Source of the DNA: Hyalangium gracile
GTDB taxonomy: Bacteria; Myxococcota; Myxococcia; Myxococcales; Myxococcaceae
Assembly: GCF_020103725.1 (NCBI RefSeq)
Contig: NZ_JAHXBG010000003.1
Location: 434,001-498,000, forward strand
Direction of reading: 5' to 3'
DNA length: 64,000 nt
Shown: positions 1 through 11,119 of the stretch, piece after piece
Layout of the letters: each line of letters starts with the position of its first letter
Numbering within the stretch: the stretch's first letter is position 1
Position numbers and translations under genes: made by a program
The notes under the pieces: generated by a model
Database searches by the model: none
Told to the model about the DNA's origin: nothing
The model's input: only the letters and a program-made list of their open reading frames with translations

Positions 1-236
1 GCTGGCGACAGGGCGAGGTCGAGCGCGCTCCCAGTACGAGCTCGAAGATCGCGGGAACCTGGGTGTACCACCACGCTCCTTCGGACGAGACCTTCGAACT
101 CTTCCCTCCCCTGCCCTCCACCGGGTGGGCCATGTGGCGGAAGGTCTTCCGCTCCGAGAAGGCGGGGAGCTGGCCCGGCGAGCTGAAGAGGGACGTACCA
201 CCGGCCCGCGGTGGAACCGAGCGGGAGAGGAAGTGA
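1..236 (+). CDS. 3' end of an unidentified gene upstream of vgrG (partial)
   Basis: The frame entering at base 3 stays open to a TGA at 234-236, four bases before the vgrG ATG. The 77 visible residues include WVYHHAPSDETFELFPPLP and MWRKVFRSEKAGSW, an aromatic-rich stretch unlike a shadow frame. The family cannot be named from the tail alone. The tight spacing to vgrG suggests one transcript and a role near type VI secretion. That role is inference, and the real start lies outside the window. Confidence 0.55.
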   Translation, partial: WRQGEVERAPSTSSKIAGTWVYHHAPSDETFELFPPLPSTGWAMWRKVFRSEKAGSWPGELKRDVPPARGGTERERK

Positions 237-239
237 CCC

Positions 240-2513
240 ATGGCGATTGCCACTGCGCCGCTGGCGGCGAACCAGGCGGAGTTCGAGTTCGAGTGTGGTC
301 CCCACCCGGTGGGAGAGCTGGCCGTGCTCGGCTTCACGGTGGAGGAGTCGCTCTCGGCGCTCTACCAGGCGGAGATCGAGCTGGTGCCCGGCCCGGACAT
401 CGAGGTGGACGGCGCGGGCCTGCTCGGACAGGACGCGCTGCTCACGATGCAGCTGGGAGACGGCTCGGCGCGCTTCCTCCACGGCATCATCGGCCACGTG
501 CGGTGCTGGGACGAGGGCACCGGCCCCGAGCGCAAGCGCTGCCGCGTGCGCGTGGTGCCGAAGCTGTGGACGCAGCGGCACGTGCGCCGCAGCCGCATCT
601 TCCAGGAGATGACCACGCCGGACATCGTGAAGAAGCTCCTCGGCGAGGCGGGCGTGGAGCACCGGCTGGCGCTCTCGGGCAGCTACCCCAAGCGCGAGTA
701 CTGCGTGCAGTACCGCGAGTCCAACCTGGACTTCATCTCCCGGCTGCTCGAGGAGGAGGGCATCTTCTACTTCTTCGAGCACGAGCAGGGCTCCCACACG
801 CTGGTGCTGGGGGATGCGCCCTCCGTGCACGAGCCGCTCGCCGGGGAGTCCCGTCTGGTGTTCCGGGACCGGAGCCACATGGTGGCGGGAGCGGAGGCGG
901 TGAACGAGTTCGCCTCGCGCCACGAGGTGCAGCCCGGCGCGGTGATGCTGCGCGACTACAACTTCCTGCGGCCCTCGAGCGACTTGAGCGCGGATGCCTC
1001 GGCGGACGGCGCCGACGCGGTGCTGGAGGTGTACGACTACCCCGGGCGCTATGACGACGTGGGAGCGGGGCGTAACTACTCGAAGGTGCGCCTGGAGGAG
1101 CTGCGCGCGCGGGCGGAGACAGCCACGGGCTCGAGCGTCTCCCGGCGACTGACGCCGGGCTACACGTTCGAGCTGGCCGAGCACTCGACGGGCGCCTACG
1201 ACGGCGAGTACCTGGTGGTGTCCGTCACGCACCGGGGTTCCCAGCCAGAGGTGCTGCCGGGCACACAGGCCCAGCGGCCCGGAGAGCAGCACGAGCCCTA
1301 CCGCAACCACTTCACCTGCCTGCGCAAGGCGGTGCCCTTCCGGCCCGAGCGGAAGACGTCACGCCCGTGGCTGCCGGGTCCGCAGACGGCGGTGGTGGTG
1401 GGCCCGGCGGGCGAGGAGATCCACACGGATGAGCACGGGCGCATCAAGGTGCAGTTCCACTGGGACCGCGAGGGCAAGGGGGACGACAAGAGCTCCTGCT
1501 GGATCCGGGTGAGTCAGGCGTGGGCGGGACCGGGCTGGGGCGCGCTGTACCTGCCGCGCATCGGGCAGGAGGTGGTGGTGGAGTTCCTGGAGGGGGATCC
1601 GGACCGGCCGCTGGTGACGGGGAGCGTGTACAACGGGCACCACCCGCCTCCGCTGGAGCTGCCAGGGGAGAAGACGAAGAGCACGCTGCGCTCGAACTCG
1701 AGCCCGGGAGGTGGAGGCTTCAACGAGCTGCGCTTCGAGGACGCGGCGGGCTCGGAGGAGGTGTTCTTCCACGCGCAGAAGGACTTCAACATCGTCGTGG
1801 AGAACGACAAGTCCCAGCAGGTGGGCGGCAACGAGAAGCTGCTGGTGGAGAAGGACCGGAGCCGGGAGGTGCACGGCAACCAGTCGCTCCAGGTGAAGAA
1901 GGACGACTCGTCGGTCATCGGCGGCAACCAGACGCTGGACGTGACGAAGAACCGCTCGACGACGGTGGGCGGCAACCACACGGAGTCGGTGGGAGGAAAT
2001 CAGTCCGTCACGGTGGGAGGGGCGCAGAGCGTGTCGGTGACGCTGGCGTCGGCGGAGAACATCGGCCTGGGCAAGGCGGTGAACATCGGCGGGGCCTACG
2101 CGGTGACGGTGGGCGGCGCGATGAACGAGCTGGTGGGCGGGCTGAAGTCCGAGCAGGTGGGTGGCGCGAAGGTGGAGATGGTGGGCGCCAAGAAGTCCGA
2201 GACGGTGAAGGGCAACCGCACGTTGAGCGTGGGCGGGGACTCCTCGGAGACGGTGAAGAAGAAGCGCAACCTGAAGGTGGACCAGGACCACCTGATCAAC
2301 GTGGGAGGCAAGTTCCAGATCCTCGCGAAGGAGAGCTACGCCATCCAGGGCAAGGAGCTGGTTCTGTCGGCGGAGGAGTCATTCACGCTGCAGGTGGGCA
2401 GCGCCACCATCCAGGTGAAGAAGGACGGCAAGGTCGTCATCAAGGGCGGGAAGATCGAAGTCACCGCCTCGGGTGACATGGTGCTGAAGGCCTCGGAGAT
2501 CAAAGAGAACTGA
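240..2513 (+). CDS. vgrG: Type VI secretion spike protein VgrG (TssI)
   Basis: 757 residues. VgrG trimers cap the Hcp tube of the type VI secretion system and carry effectors out of the cell. Residues about 15-370 match the gp27-like part (for example YCVQYRESNLDFISRLLEEE). Residues about 385-470 form the gp5-like OB fold, with DEHGRIKVQFHWDREG and WGALYLPRIGQEVVVEFLEG. The C-terminal half (about 500-740) is a DUF2345-like run of short repeats of the type VGGNqs/VGGxxxE, expected to form the beta-helix needle. No extra toxin domain follows the needle. The DUF2169 adaptor starts 12 bases downstream, so the two are probably co-transcribed and dedicated to the DUF4150 effector nearby. ATG start, with a purine-rich GAGAGGAAG just upstream. 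Confidence 0.95.
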   Translation: MAIATAPLAANQAEFEFECGPHPVGELAVLGFTVEESLSALYQAEIELVPGPDIEVDGAGLLGQDALLTMQLGDGSARFLHGIIGHVRCWDEGTGPERKRCRVRVVPKLWTQRHVRRSRIFQEMTTPDIVKKLLGEAGVEHRLALSGSYPKREYCVQYRESNLDFISRLLEEEGIFYFFEHEQGSHTLVLGDAPSVHEPLAGESRLVFRDRSHMVAGAEAVNEFASRHEVQPGAVMLRDYNFLRPSSDLSADASADGADAVLEVYDYPGRYDDVGAGRNYSKVRLEELRARAETATGSSVSRRLTPGYTFELAEHSTGAYDGEYLVVSVTHRGSQPEVLPGTQAQRPGEQHEPYRNHFTCLRKAVPFRPERKTSRPWLPGPQTAVVVGPAGEEIHTDEHGRIKVQFHWDREGKGDDKSSCWIRVSQAWAGPGWGALYLPRIGQEVVVEFLEGDPDRPLVTGSVYNGHHPPPLELPGEKTKSTLRSNSSPGGGGFNELRFEDAAGSEEVFFHAQKDFNIVVENDKSQQVGGNEKLLVEKDRSREVHGNQSLQVKKDDSSVIGGNQTLDVTKNRSTTVGGNHTESVGGNQSVTVGGAQSVSVTLASAENIGLGKAVNIGGAYAVTVGGAMNELVGGLKSEQVGGAKVEMVGAKKSETVKGNRTLSVGGDSSETVKKKRNLKVDQDHLINVGGKFQILAKESYAIQGKELVLSAEESFTLQVGSATIQVKKDGKVVIKGGKIEVTASGDMVLKASEIKEN

Positions 2514-2525
2514 GCCCCTGTTGTC

Positions 2526-3569
2526 ATGCCGAACCTCGAGAACCTCACGAGCTTCAGCGCGGTGGACCTGCCCTCCATGAACAAGGAGGGCGAGGAGCTG
2601 CTGGTCATCTGCGTCGCGGGGCGGTTCGACCTGCCGCCCGCCGGAAGGCCATCCAGTGAGCCGCCCAAGCCGAGCGAGGAGCAACGGCCGCCGGTGATGG
2701 AGGACGTCTACTGGGGCGAGCCCGGCGCCTCGAGCCTGCGCTACGAGGGACAGACGGCCTACACCCGCCCGGGGACGGACATCTACGTCTCGGGACACGC
2801 GTGGGCTCCGGGAGGAAAGCCTGTCCCGGAGATGCTGGCGGCAGTGAAGGTGGGCCCCTGCCAGAAGGGGATTCGCGTCTTCGGAACGCGTGTCTGGTAC
2901 CGCGGAGCCTTGGGGCTCAAGGCCTCGGCGCCAAGGCCCTTCGAGTCCATGCCGCTGCGGTACGAGCGCAGCTTCGGCGGGGTGGCAGCCTCGACTGGGA
3001 AGGAGCCGCCGGCGTACGAGCCGAGGAACCCGGTGGGGATGGGGTTCTATGGTTCGGCCAAGGAGGCCGTGGAGCAGCCGCTGCCGAACCTGGAGGATCC
3101 GCTCCATCTGATGAGCAGCCCGACGGACCGGGTGGCACCCGCCGGCTTCGGCCCAGTGGCTCGAAGCTGGCAGCCCCGCCTCGCGTTCGCTGGCACCTAC
3201 GACCAGGCGTGGACAGAGCAGCGCGCCCCTCTGTGGCCGAGGGATTTCGATCCGCGATTCTTCCAGGCCGCGTCACCCGGGCTCATCGCCTCGGCTGGAC
3301 TCAAGGGCGGGGAGCCCGTGGTCCTCGGTGGCTTTTCACCCGATGGGCAGATCTCCTTCCCGCTTCCTCGCCATCGGTTGATGGTCAAGAGCGTGTTCCG
3401 AAACCGCGTCGACCGGCGGGCGATGCTCCTGGACGCGGTACAGGTCGACATGACCGAGCGGGCGCTGACGATCATCTGGCGCGCGGCGATTCCGGCCCAT
3501 CGAGAACTGGCCCAGCACGAGAACAGTCTCATCAGGGAGTTGGAGCACTGGGAGGAAGCACCCTCATGA
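2526..3569 (+). CDS. DUF2169 family type VI secretion adaptor
   Basis: 347 residues, all matching the DUF2169 type of protein found beside vgrG genes (internal blocks such as MPLRYERSFGGVA and NPVGMGFYG). Known biology: in Agrobacterium a DUF2169 protein is the loading adaptor for a DUF4150-containing effector on VgrG. Here the same three families sit together, so this protein most likely loads the DUF4150 effector encoded at 4452-5693 onto the VgrG at 240-2513. No signal peptide or membrane segment is seen. It is followed by about 160 bp without a gene before the convergent immunity gene. Confidence 0.85.
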   Translation: MPNLENLTSFSAVDLPSMNKEGEELLVICVAGRFDLPPAGRPSSEPPKPSEEQRPPVMEDVYWGEPGASSLRYEGQTAYTRPGTDIYVSGHAWAPGGKPVPEMLAAVKVGPCQKGIRVFGTRVWYRGALGLKASAPRPFESMPLRYERSFGGVAASTGKEPPAYEPRNPVGMGFYGSAKEAVEQPLPNLEDPLHLMSSPTDRVAPAGFGPVARSWQPRLAFAGTYDQAWTEQRAPLWPRDFDPRFFQAASPGLIASAGLKGGEPVVLGGFSPDGQISFPLPRHRLMVKSVFRNRVDRRAMLLDAVQVDMTERALTIIWRAAIPAHRELAQHENSLIRELEHWEEAPS

Positions 3570-3728
3570 ATGCGCGTCGGCGAGGCGTGGAAGACAAGCA
3601 ATGCTCAGGCAGCTGATCACTGCTCCGCAGTGGAGCTTCGCATCTCCCGCCTCCGAGAGAACCCTCCATGGCCATACCGGGCGCGCCTGAGCACCAGGCT
3701 TGTCCCTGCGTGGGAAAGGTCCCGACAG

Positions 3729-4448
3729 CTACATCTTCTCCACGCCTCCCAGGTCTTCGATGATGGCCCGGAAGCGTTGGAACTCCTTGGGGTCTCGCCC
3801 TCCCGCTCGAAACCAGAAGTTCGGCGCGTCGGGCCTCCGAGAGAGCTCGATGCATGCGTCTCCTCTCTCGAAGAGCAGACAGTGCCGCGGATACGGGAGC
3901 CTACGGAAGCCCAGCTTCTCGAAGCTCGCAGCCAGATCCTCTATCTCAGGAGCATCCTGAGACGTGGAACTGACGAAGTAACTGGCGCGAAGAGAGAACT
4001 TCGAAAGGCAGACATTCTCCATACCCCAAACGAAGAGCATTTCCCTGAGACTGACGTAGTACCGCGAGAGGCTTGTCTCCCACGCATCCGTCCCAAAGGG
4101 CATCCGAACAACCTCATGATCCCCGTCTTCGGACGGCGCCTCGAGATCCAGCCAGTAGTGCGCCTCGTCCAGGGAAGGGTCCCCGAAGACGAACAGGAAC
4201 CGCCGTGGCGGCAGCTCCACGGACGCAAACCGATAGAGCTCGGCTATCTTGGTGGGCTCATGCGTATCCACATGGGCGAGGAGTGGCCCTCCATTGATAC
4301 CCATGACACTGGCGAACGCTCGGTAGAAGGCCGGGAGCGGCTTGCCAAAGGTCTCCTCCAGTTCACTGATGCGCCATTTGTGCGCGCCTTGGAGCGAGCG
4401 CCGATAGCCCGGAGCATACCGTTCGAGAAAATCCAAGAGCTCGTCCAT
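3729..4448 (-). CDS. SUKH (SMI1/KNR4) family immunity protein
   Basis: 239 residues with the SMI1/KNR4 pattern: ISELEETFGKPLPAFYRAFA, then a NGGPLL turn, then hydrophobic strands such as FLFVFGDPS. SUKH proteins are a widespread immunity superfamily that bind and block co-encoded toxins. Its ATG lies three bases after the stop of the DUF4150 effector gene on the same strand, the classical effector-immunity order, so it should neutralise that toxin. Base composition is clearly poorer in GC than its neighbours: the line at 4021-4080 is 53% GC, against 65% for a counted vgrG line. That is typical of an exchangeable effector/immunity module. Confidence 0.85.
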   Translation of the reverse strand: MDELLDFLERYAPGYRRSLQGAHKWRISELEETFGKPLPAFYRAFASVMGINGGPLLAHVDTHEPTKIAELYRFASVELPPRRFLFVFGDPSLDEAHYWLDLEAPSEDGDHEVVRMPFGTDAWETSLSRYYVSLREMLFVWGMENVCLSKFSLRASYFVSSTSQDAPEIEDLAASFEKLGFRRLPYPRHCLLFERGDACIELSRRPDAPNFWFRAGGRDPKEFQRFRAIIEDLGGVEKM

Positions 4449-4451
4449 GGT

Positions 4452-5693
4452 TCAGGCGCACTCCTTATGGTTGCCACAGAGCATCTCGGGTAGGAGTTTC
4501 TGGCAGACAGCACATGACGGTACGGACTCACCGTGGCCGAACTGAAGCTTCTTCTCCTGGGGAGCCTCGCCTTCCTTCTCCGTACGCAGATGTGTCACGC
4601 CAACCGAGGTCTGCACCTTCGCATCCATCTCGGGCCTGCTGGGCACGGGGGAATACCAGCGTTCCGACATGCTCTTGACCTTGTGACCCGACGCGCCTCC
4701 CGCCTGAAGGAGTTTGGGGGCCGCACAGGTCCATGTCCTTCCCTCGGTCTCGCCCGAGGCGCGCTGGTAGTCACTCATCTTGAAGGTGTCGACCCGGGTG
4801 AAGGGGGTGTCCGCCACGGCTGCCTTGAAACCTGGCGAGACCATGCCTGAACAGCTGGCAAGCATCTTCGGTCGCTGAGGGCATTTACAGATACAGACCC
4901 CCACCATATATCCCTGCATATACGTCTGGGTGTGTCTGTCCAACCGCAGCACCGGCCCCATGCCCTGGAGCTGAGCGTTGATGCGCACCAGCAGGCCCTC
5001 ATACAGGCCATCCAGCCACTTCCTGCGTGCGCTGATCCTTGCCGCTCTTGCAGTGAGACCTCGGGTCTCTGCCGCGTCGGCAGCCCTCGCCAATCTGGCT
5101 TTCTTTCGTGCGTACTCATACCTCAGCTCGAGGTACCTATCGATGAGGGGCCTCTGGTCCTTGAATCGATCCCCGAGGGCCTGGAAGACGCTGTCCACGA
5201 ACCCTTTGACTTCCGGGGTCTCGTGGACCCGGTGGTTCTCCTCCGAGCCGGTGCACAACCTGCACTTCGCGTCATCTCCGTAGGCGAGCCCCGTGCCTCC
5301 CTTCGCGATGAAGCAGACGTTGAAGGTGTTGCCGTTGTGCATGGTGGGATCGAGGAACCGCGTCACGCCTTTTCCCTCGACCTTGACGTCGGTGCTGGAA
5401 CCGCTCCACGTCATCTTTCCCTTGAACTTCGAGGAGACGAGCCCTCCCAGGGTTCCAGGCTCGTCCCCGGAGCTCAGGCTGATCTCTGAGTCCGCGAGCG
5501 CAATCGCGTTACCCGCGATCGTCGTCGTCTTACTGCCCTTGGAGAGCATCGAGTCCTGCGCCGAGTTCACAAAGGGCGTAGGAACCGGGCCGCCGGGCGT
5601 TGGTACCTTGCACACGTCTGGCGGCGCCGAGACATGCGTGTTCCCATCTCCCTTGTGGAGGATCGAGCGACCATTCGCGAAGACTTTTGTCAT
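4452..5693 (-). CDS. DUF4150 (PAAR-like) type VI effector with Cys-rich C-terminal toxin domain
   Basis: 413 residues. Residues 1 to about 125 are the DUF4150 PAAR-like tip domain (DVCKVPTPGGPVPTPFVN, then NTFNVCFIAKGG), which sharpens the VgrG spike and carries a toxin. A basic, probably helical linker (about 150-235) follows. The C-terminal 180 residues are rich in Cys: CICKCPQRP near 270-280, CAAPKLLQA starting at C323, then SCAVCQKLLPEMLC with C394, C397 and C406. A CAxPK block followed by an SCxxC block resembles the zinc sites of deaminase-fold toxins (YwqJ-like group). The usual CxE glutamate reads as Ala here, so the assignment is tentative. The immunity gene follows directly, and the thiolase-fold gene ends 10 bases upstream. 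Confidence 0.8.
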   Translation of the reverse strand: MTKVFANGRSILHKGDGNTHVSAPPDVCKVPTPGGPVPTPFVNSAQDSMLSKGSKTTTIAGNAIALADSEISLSSGDEPGTLGGLVSSKFKGKMTWSGSSTDVKVEGKGVTRFLDPTMHNGNTFNVCFIAKGGTGLAYGDDAKCRLCTGSEENHRVHETPEVKGFVDSVFQALGDRFKDQRPLIDRYLELRYEYARKKARLARAADAAETRGLTARAARISARRKWLDGLYEGLLVRINAQLQGMGPVLRLDRHTQTYMQGYMVGVCICKCPQRPKMLASCSGMVSPGFKAAVADTPFTRVDTFKMSDYQRASGETEGRTWTCAAPKLLQAGGASGHKVKSMSERWYSPVPSRPEMDAKVQTSVGVTHLRTEKEGEAPQEKKLQFGHGESVPSCAVCQKLLPEMLCGNHKECA

Positions 5694-5703
5694 GACGCCC
5701 CCC

Positions 5704-6741
5704 TCAGCTGACAGGCGAAGTCCCTACTACACACGCGCCAATGCGTCCTCCATCAGCGCTCCCATATAGCAAAGCCCGCGATGCCTCGCGCTGCTGACGA
5801 GCGCTCGGGAACAGCGCGGCCCCCAGCATGACGGGGCCTGCCCCACCTCCGCAGTCGCCGAGTCCTTCTCCTGCCACCTGGAATCGCAGTGGCTCCGGCA
5901 TCAGCGCGGCGTTGCGCAAGTACGCTCGAGAGAACTCCGTTGACCAGAACGACTCTCCAGGCTGGCATGCCAGCACGGAATCCACCCGCTGCGAGCCCAT
6001 CGCGGGTGCCCCGCGTAACTGTCGAAACACCTGCGTCAGCCCCTCCGCCATGCTTGGAACAGCCCGCGCGAAAGGCCGCGATTCCTCCCCGAGCGCCGTG
6101 GCCAGGAGCACACCCAATGCCTCACGGCTCGACGTTCTGGCGGCTGCCGGCCGCGCGACGAGCACAAACCCGGCGGCCTCACCTGGGATGCGCCCATCCG
6201 GATTCAGCGCCCCGAGGTGGAGCTGCTTCGCGGCGAGCGCCCTCAGCGACATCCCGTCACACAGCGAGTCGACTGCTCCTACCAGAGCCACGGGCCCTGA
6301 TCGACCCGTTCGCAGATCCGTCTGCGCCGCGACAAGGGCCTCGAAGAATCCAGCCCGCCCGCCTTCGTACATTCCCGCGAGTTCGAGCCGTCCCCGCGCC
6401 ACTGCCAACAATGCCTTGATCAGTTCATCTCGTTTCACTGCCGCGCCCACTCCCGCCTCCGGCAGCCCGAGATACAGCGGAACCGGCTTCATGCCCTCTT
6501 CCGAGAAGAACCCCGTCACCTCCAAGAGCGCCTCGCGTCCCAAAGCGATCATCCGGTCCGTACGCGACAACGAAGGCTCGAGGAGTTGGAGCCTCGAAGC
6601 ACGAACCGGCTCGCCCGTACCGTCCAACACCTCCGTTTCGGAGAATCGCACCACCCCCGCTCGCATGGAGGCGAGCGACGTCTGCGCCGAGATTCCAACG
6701 GGCGTGCAGAGGCCCAACCCCAGGAAGAGTTCCCCTCCCAT
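5704..6741 (-). CDS. Beta-ketoacyl-synthase-like (thiolase fold) protein of the T6SS locus, lacking the usual active-site Cys block
   Basis: 345 residues from the ATG at 6739-6741. An in-frame extension upstream to 6975 exists, but its sequence is low-complexity Gly/Pro/Arg and it would cover the divergent promoter. The protein starts like a ketosynthase (MGGELFLGLGLCTPVGIS) and has the GEAAGFVLVA loop seen in that fold. Where ketosynthases carry the DTACSS nucleophile elbow it reads YEGGRAGFFEAL, with no Cys, so it is probably not a condensing enzyme. Such proteins occur next to DUF4150/VgrG genes; their role there is unknown to me. It heads the operon with the DUF4150 effector and SUKH immunity genes and is divergent from the HEAT-repeat gene. 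Confidence 0.7.
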   Translation of the reverse strand: MGGELFLGLGLCTPVGISAQTSLASMRAGVVRFSETEVLDGTGEPVRASRLQLLEPSLSRTDRMIALGREALLEVTGFFSEEGMKPVPLYLGLPEAGVGAAVKRDELIKALLAVARGRLELAGMYEGGRAGFFEALVAAQTDLRTGRSGPVALVGAVDSLCDGMSLRALAAKQLHLGALNPDGRIPGEAAGFVLVARPAAARTSSREALGVLLATALGEESRPFARAVPSMAEGLTQVFRQLRGAPAMGSQRVDSVLACQPGESFWSTEFSRAYLRNAALMPEPLRFQVAGEGLGDCGGGAGPVMLGAALFPSARQQREASRALLYGSADGGRIGACVVGTSPVS

Positions 6742-6839
6742 GCATTGCCCCGCTCGAGCAAGAGAGCACACCTTACCGGCTGCGCCGTCATTCGTCAGAC
6801 TGAGTATAGAATGAGGTGAGCTGAGCGTGTGAAAGTGAC

Positions 6840-8153
6840 ATGAGAGATCTCCCGTCCCTTCGTCAGCATCCTGGCTTGGTGGAGTTCCTCCGCGATTTCC
6901 AGGAGGAGCACCTCTCGGAGGTCGAGTTCCTCCTCGGCCAACGCAGGCGGTACGTGTGGAACCCCGAGATCCCATGGCCCGACCTCGCTGATCTGGAACG
7001 ACGCATCGAGGCCCATGTCGATGCGCTATGCCTGGGAGGTGGGACAGCCCTGGAGCTGGCTCGTGAGGCCATGGCTGGAGGCGATGAAGCGCAGGTCATG
7101 GCGGGGGCCTACGTCGTCGCCTCGTTCCAGGAGAAGGATGGAACGGACGGACTGGGCGAAGCGATCCGCACCCTGGAGGAGACGGCCGAGGATCTGCTGA
7201 GCGTCTGGGAGGAGGTGCTCGTCCTCTTGGAGCATCCCCGCGTCGCCGAGCGGACGAATCCGCTGCTGGCCTCCGCTCGTCCCGAGGTGCGCGCTGTGGC
7301 CGCTCGCATCCTCGGGCGCCGCCATGAGGGCAACGCCGAACGCATCCTCCCGCTGTTGGATGACGCCTCGCCCGAGGCTCGCAGTGCCGCCGTCATGGCC
7401 CTGGCTCGGCTCGACTACCGCCCCGCCGTCACGGCCATCGAGAACCTGCTTCAGTACGTTCCTGTCTCGGAGTGGGAGCCGCTGACCTTCGCCGCGCTCT
7501 GCCTGGGTTCTCCTCGCGCCCTGCGGCACTGCCGCCAGGCCTGTCAGTCAGGGGGGGAGATTCCCCAAGGTTTTCCCCGCCTCCTGGCCATGGCCGGCGA
7601 GGAGAGGGACCTTCCGCTGCTCGAGAAGCTCTGCTCCCACCCGAAGCTGGCCTCTCGCGCCATCGCCGCGGTGGGCATCATGGGCGTTCCCTCCTCCGTC
7701 CCCTTCCTCATCGAGCACCTCTCCTCGGATGCGCTCGAGGTCCGGCTCGCCTCCGGCGCCGCGCTCAACCTCATCACTGGCGCGAACCTCCATGTGAGCG
7801 TCCGGGCCATGGAGGAAGGTGCCGATGGCGACGAGCCCGGCCGCATGGTCCGCCTCCCCGTCACGGATGCCACCACCTGGTCTCAGTGGTGGGATGGGCA
7901 CGTTCCCCGCTTCTCCGGCTCCCGGCGCTTCCGGCGCGGCAAGCCCCTCTCCCTGGGCATCTGCGTCGAGGAGCTCGCCGATCCCTCCAGCCCCTTCGAC
8001 ACTCGCGAGCGCGCCGCTCAGGAGCTGCGCATCCACTCCGGCCAGGCCATCGGCTTCGAGCCCGATTGGCCCATCCGCCGCCAGCGCGCCGCCATCGACC
8101 GGTGGCAGGACTGGTGGTCCGACCACCGCGGCTCACGCCCCTTCCGACGGTAG
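6840..8153 (+). CDS. HEAT-repeat protein (TIGR02270-like)
   Basis: 437 residues, no signal peptide. The middle (about 110-330) consists of helical repeats of about 30 residues with the HEAT pattern, for example RPEVRAVAARILGRRHEG, SPEARSAAVMALARLDYRP and LASRAIAAVGIMGVP. The overall layout, with an N-terminal YVWNPEIPWPDL block, resembles the TIGR02270 family, members of which lie in type VI secretion loci. It is probably a scaffold or adaptor. It is divergent from the thiolase-fold gene, with about 100 bp between the two starts where the promoters should be. It ends 74 bp before the convergent acnA stop. Confidence 0.75.
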   Translation: MRDLPSLRQHPGLVEFLRDFQEEHLSEVEFLLGQRRRYVWNPEIPWPDLADLERRIEAHVDALCLGGGTALELAREAMAGGDEAQVMAGAYVVASFQEKDGTDGLGEAIRTLEETAEDLLSVWEEVLVLLEHPRVAERTNPLLASARPEVRAVAARILGRRHEGNAERILPLLDDASPEARSAAVMALARLDYRPAVTAIENLLQYVPVSEWEPLTFAALCLGSPRALRHCRQACQSGGEIPQGFPRLLAMAGEERDLPLLEKLCSHPKLASRAIAAVGIMGVPSSVPFLIEHLSSDALEVRLASGAALNLITGANLHVSVRAMEEGADGDEPGRMVRLPVTDATTWSQWWDGHVPRFSGSRRFRRGKPLSLGICVEELADPSSPFDTRERAAQELRIHSGQAIGFEPDWPIRRQRAAIDRWQDWWSDHRGSRPFRR

Positions 8154-8168
8154 CCCGCAGAAATGAGT

Positions 8169-8200
8169 CGGCCCGGTACACCCTGAGGCGCACCGGGCCG
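8169..8200. terminator. Stem-loop between convergent genes
   Basis: CGGCCCGGT (8169-8177) pairs perfectly with ACCGGGCCG (8192-8200) around a 14-base loop, between the stops of the HEAT-repeat gene and acnA. There is no T-run, so intrinsic termination in either direction is only plausible. Confidence 0.45.
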
Positions 8201-8226
8201 CTCGTGACTTCACCCAGCTCCCGCTG

Positions 8227-10959
<2,733 letters not shown>

Positions 10960-11119
10960 GTGCGTTCGCCGTCCTTCCCGTACGGATTCGCGGGTCTTCT
11001 AGGCCCGCGTCGGGCGGCTTGCAAAGAGTTCGTGCGCTCAAATCAAAGGGCCGACGCTTGCCCTCATTCGGCGCATAAGCCCTTGACGTTCCTGAGCTTT
11101 TTCGAACACTTCTTCCGCT

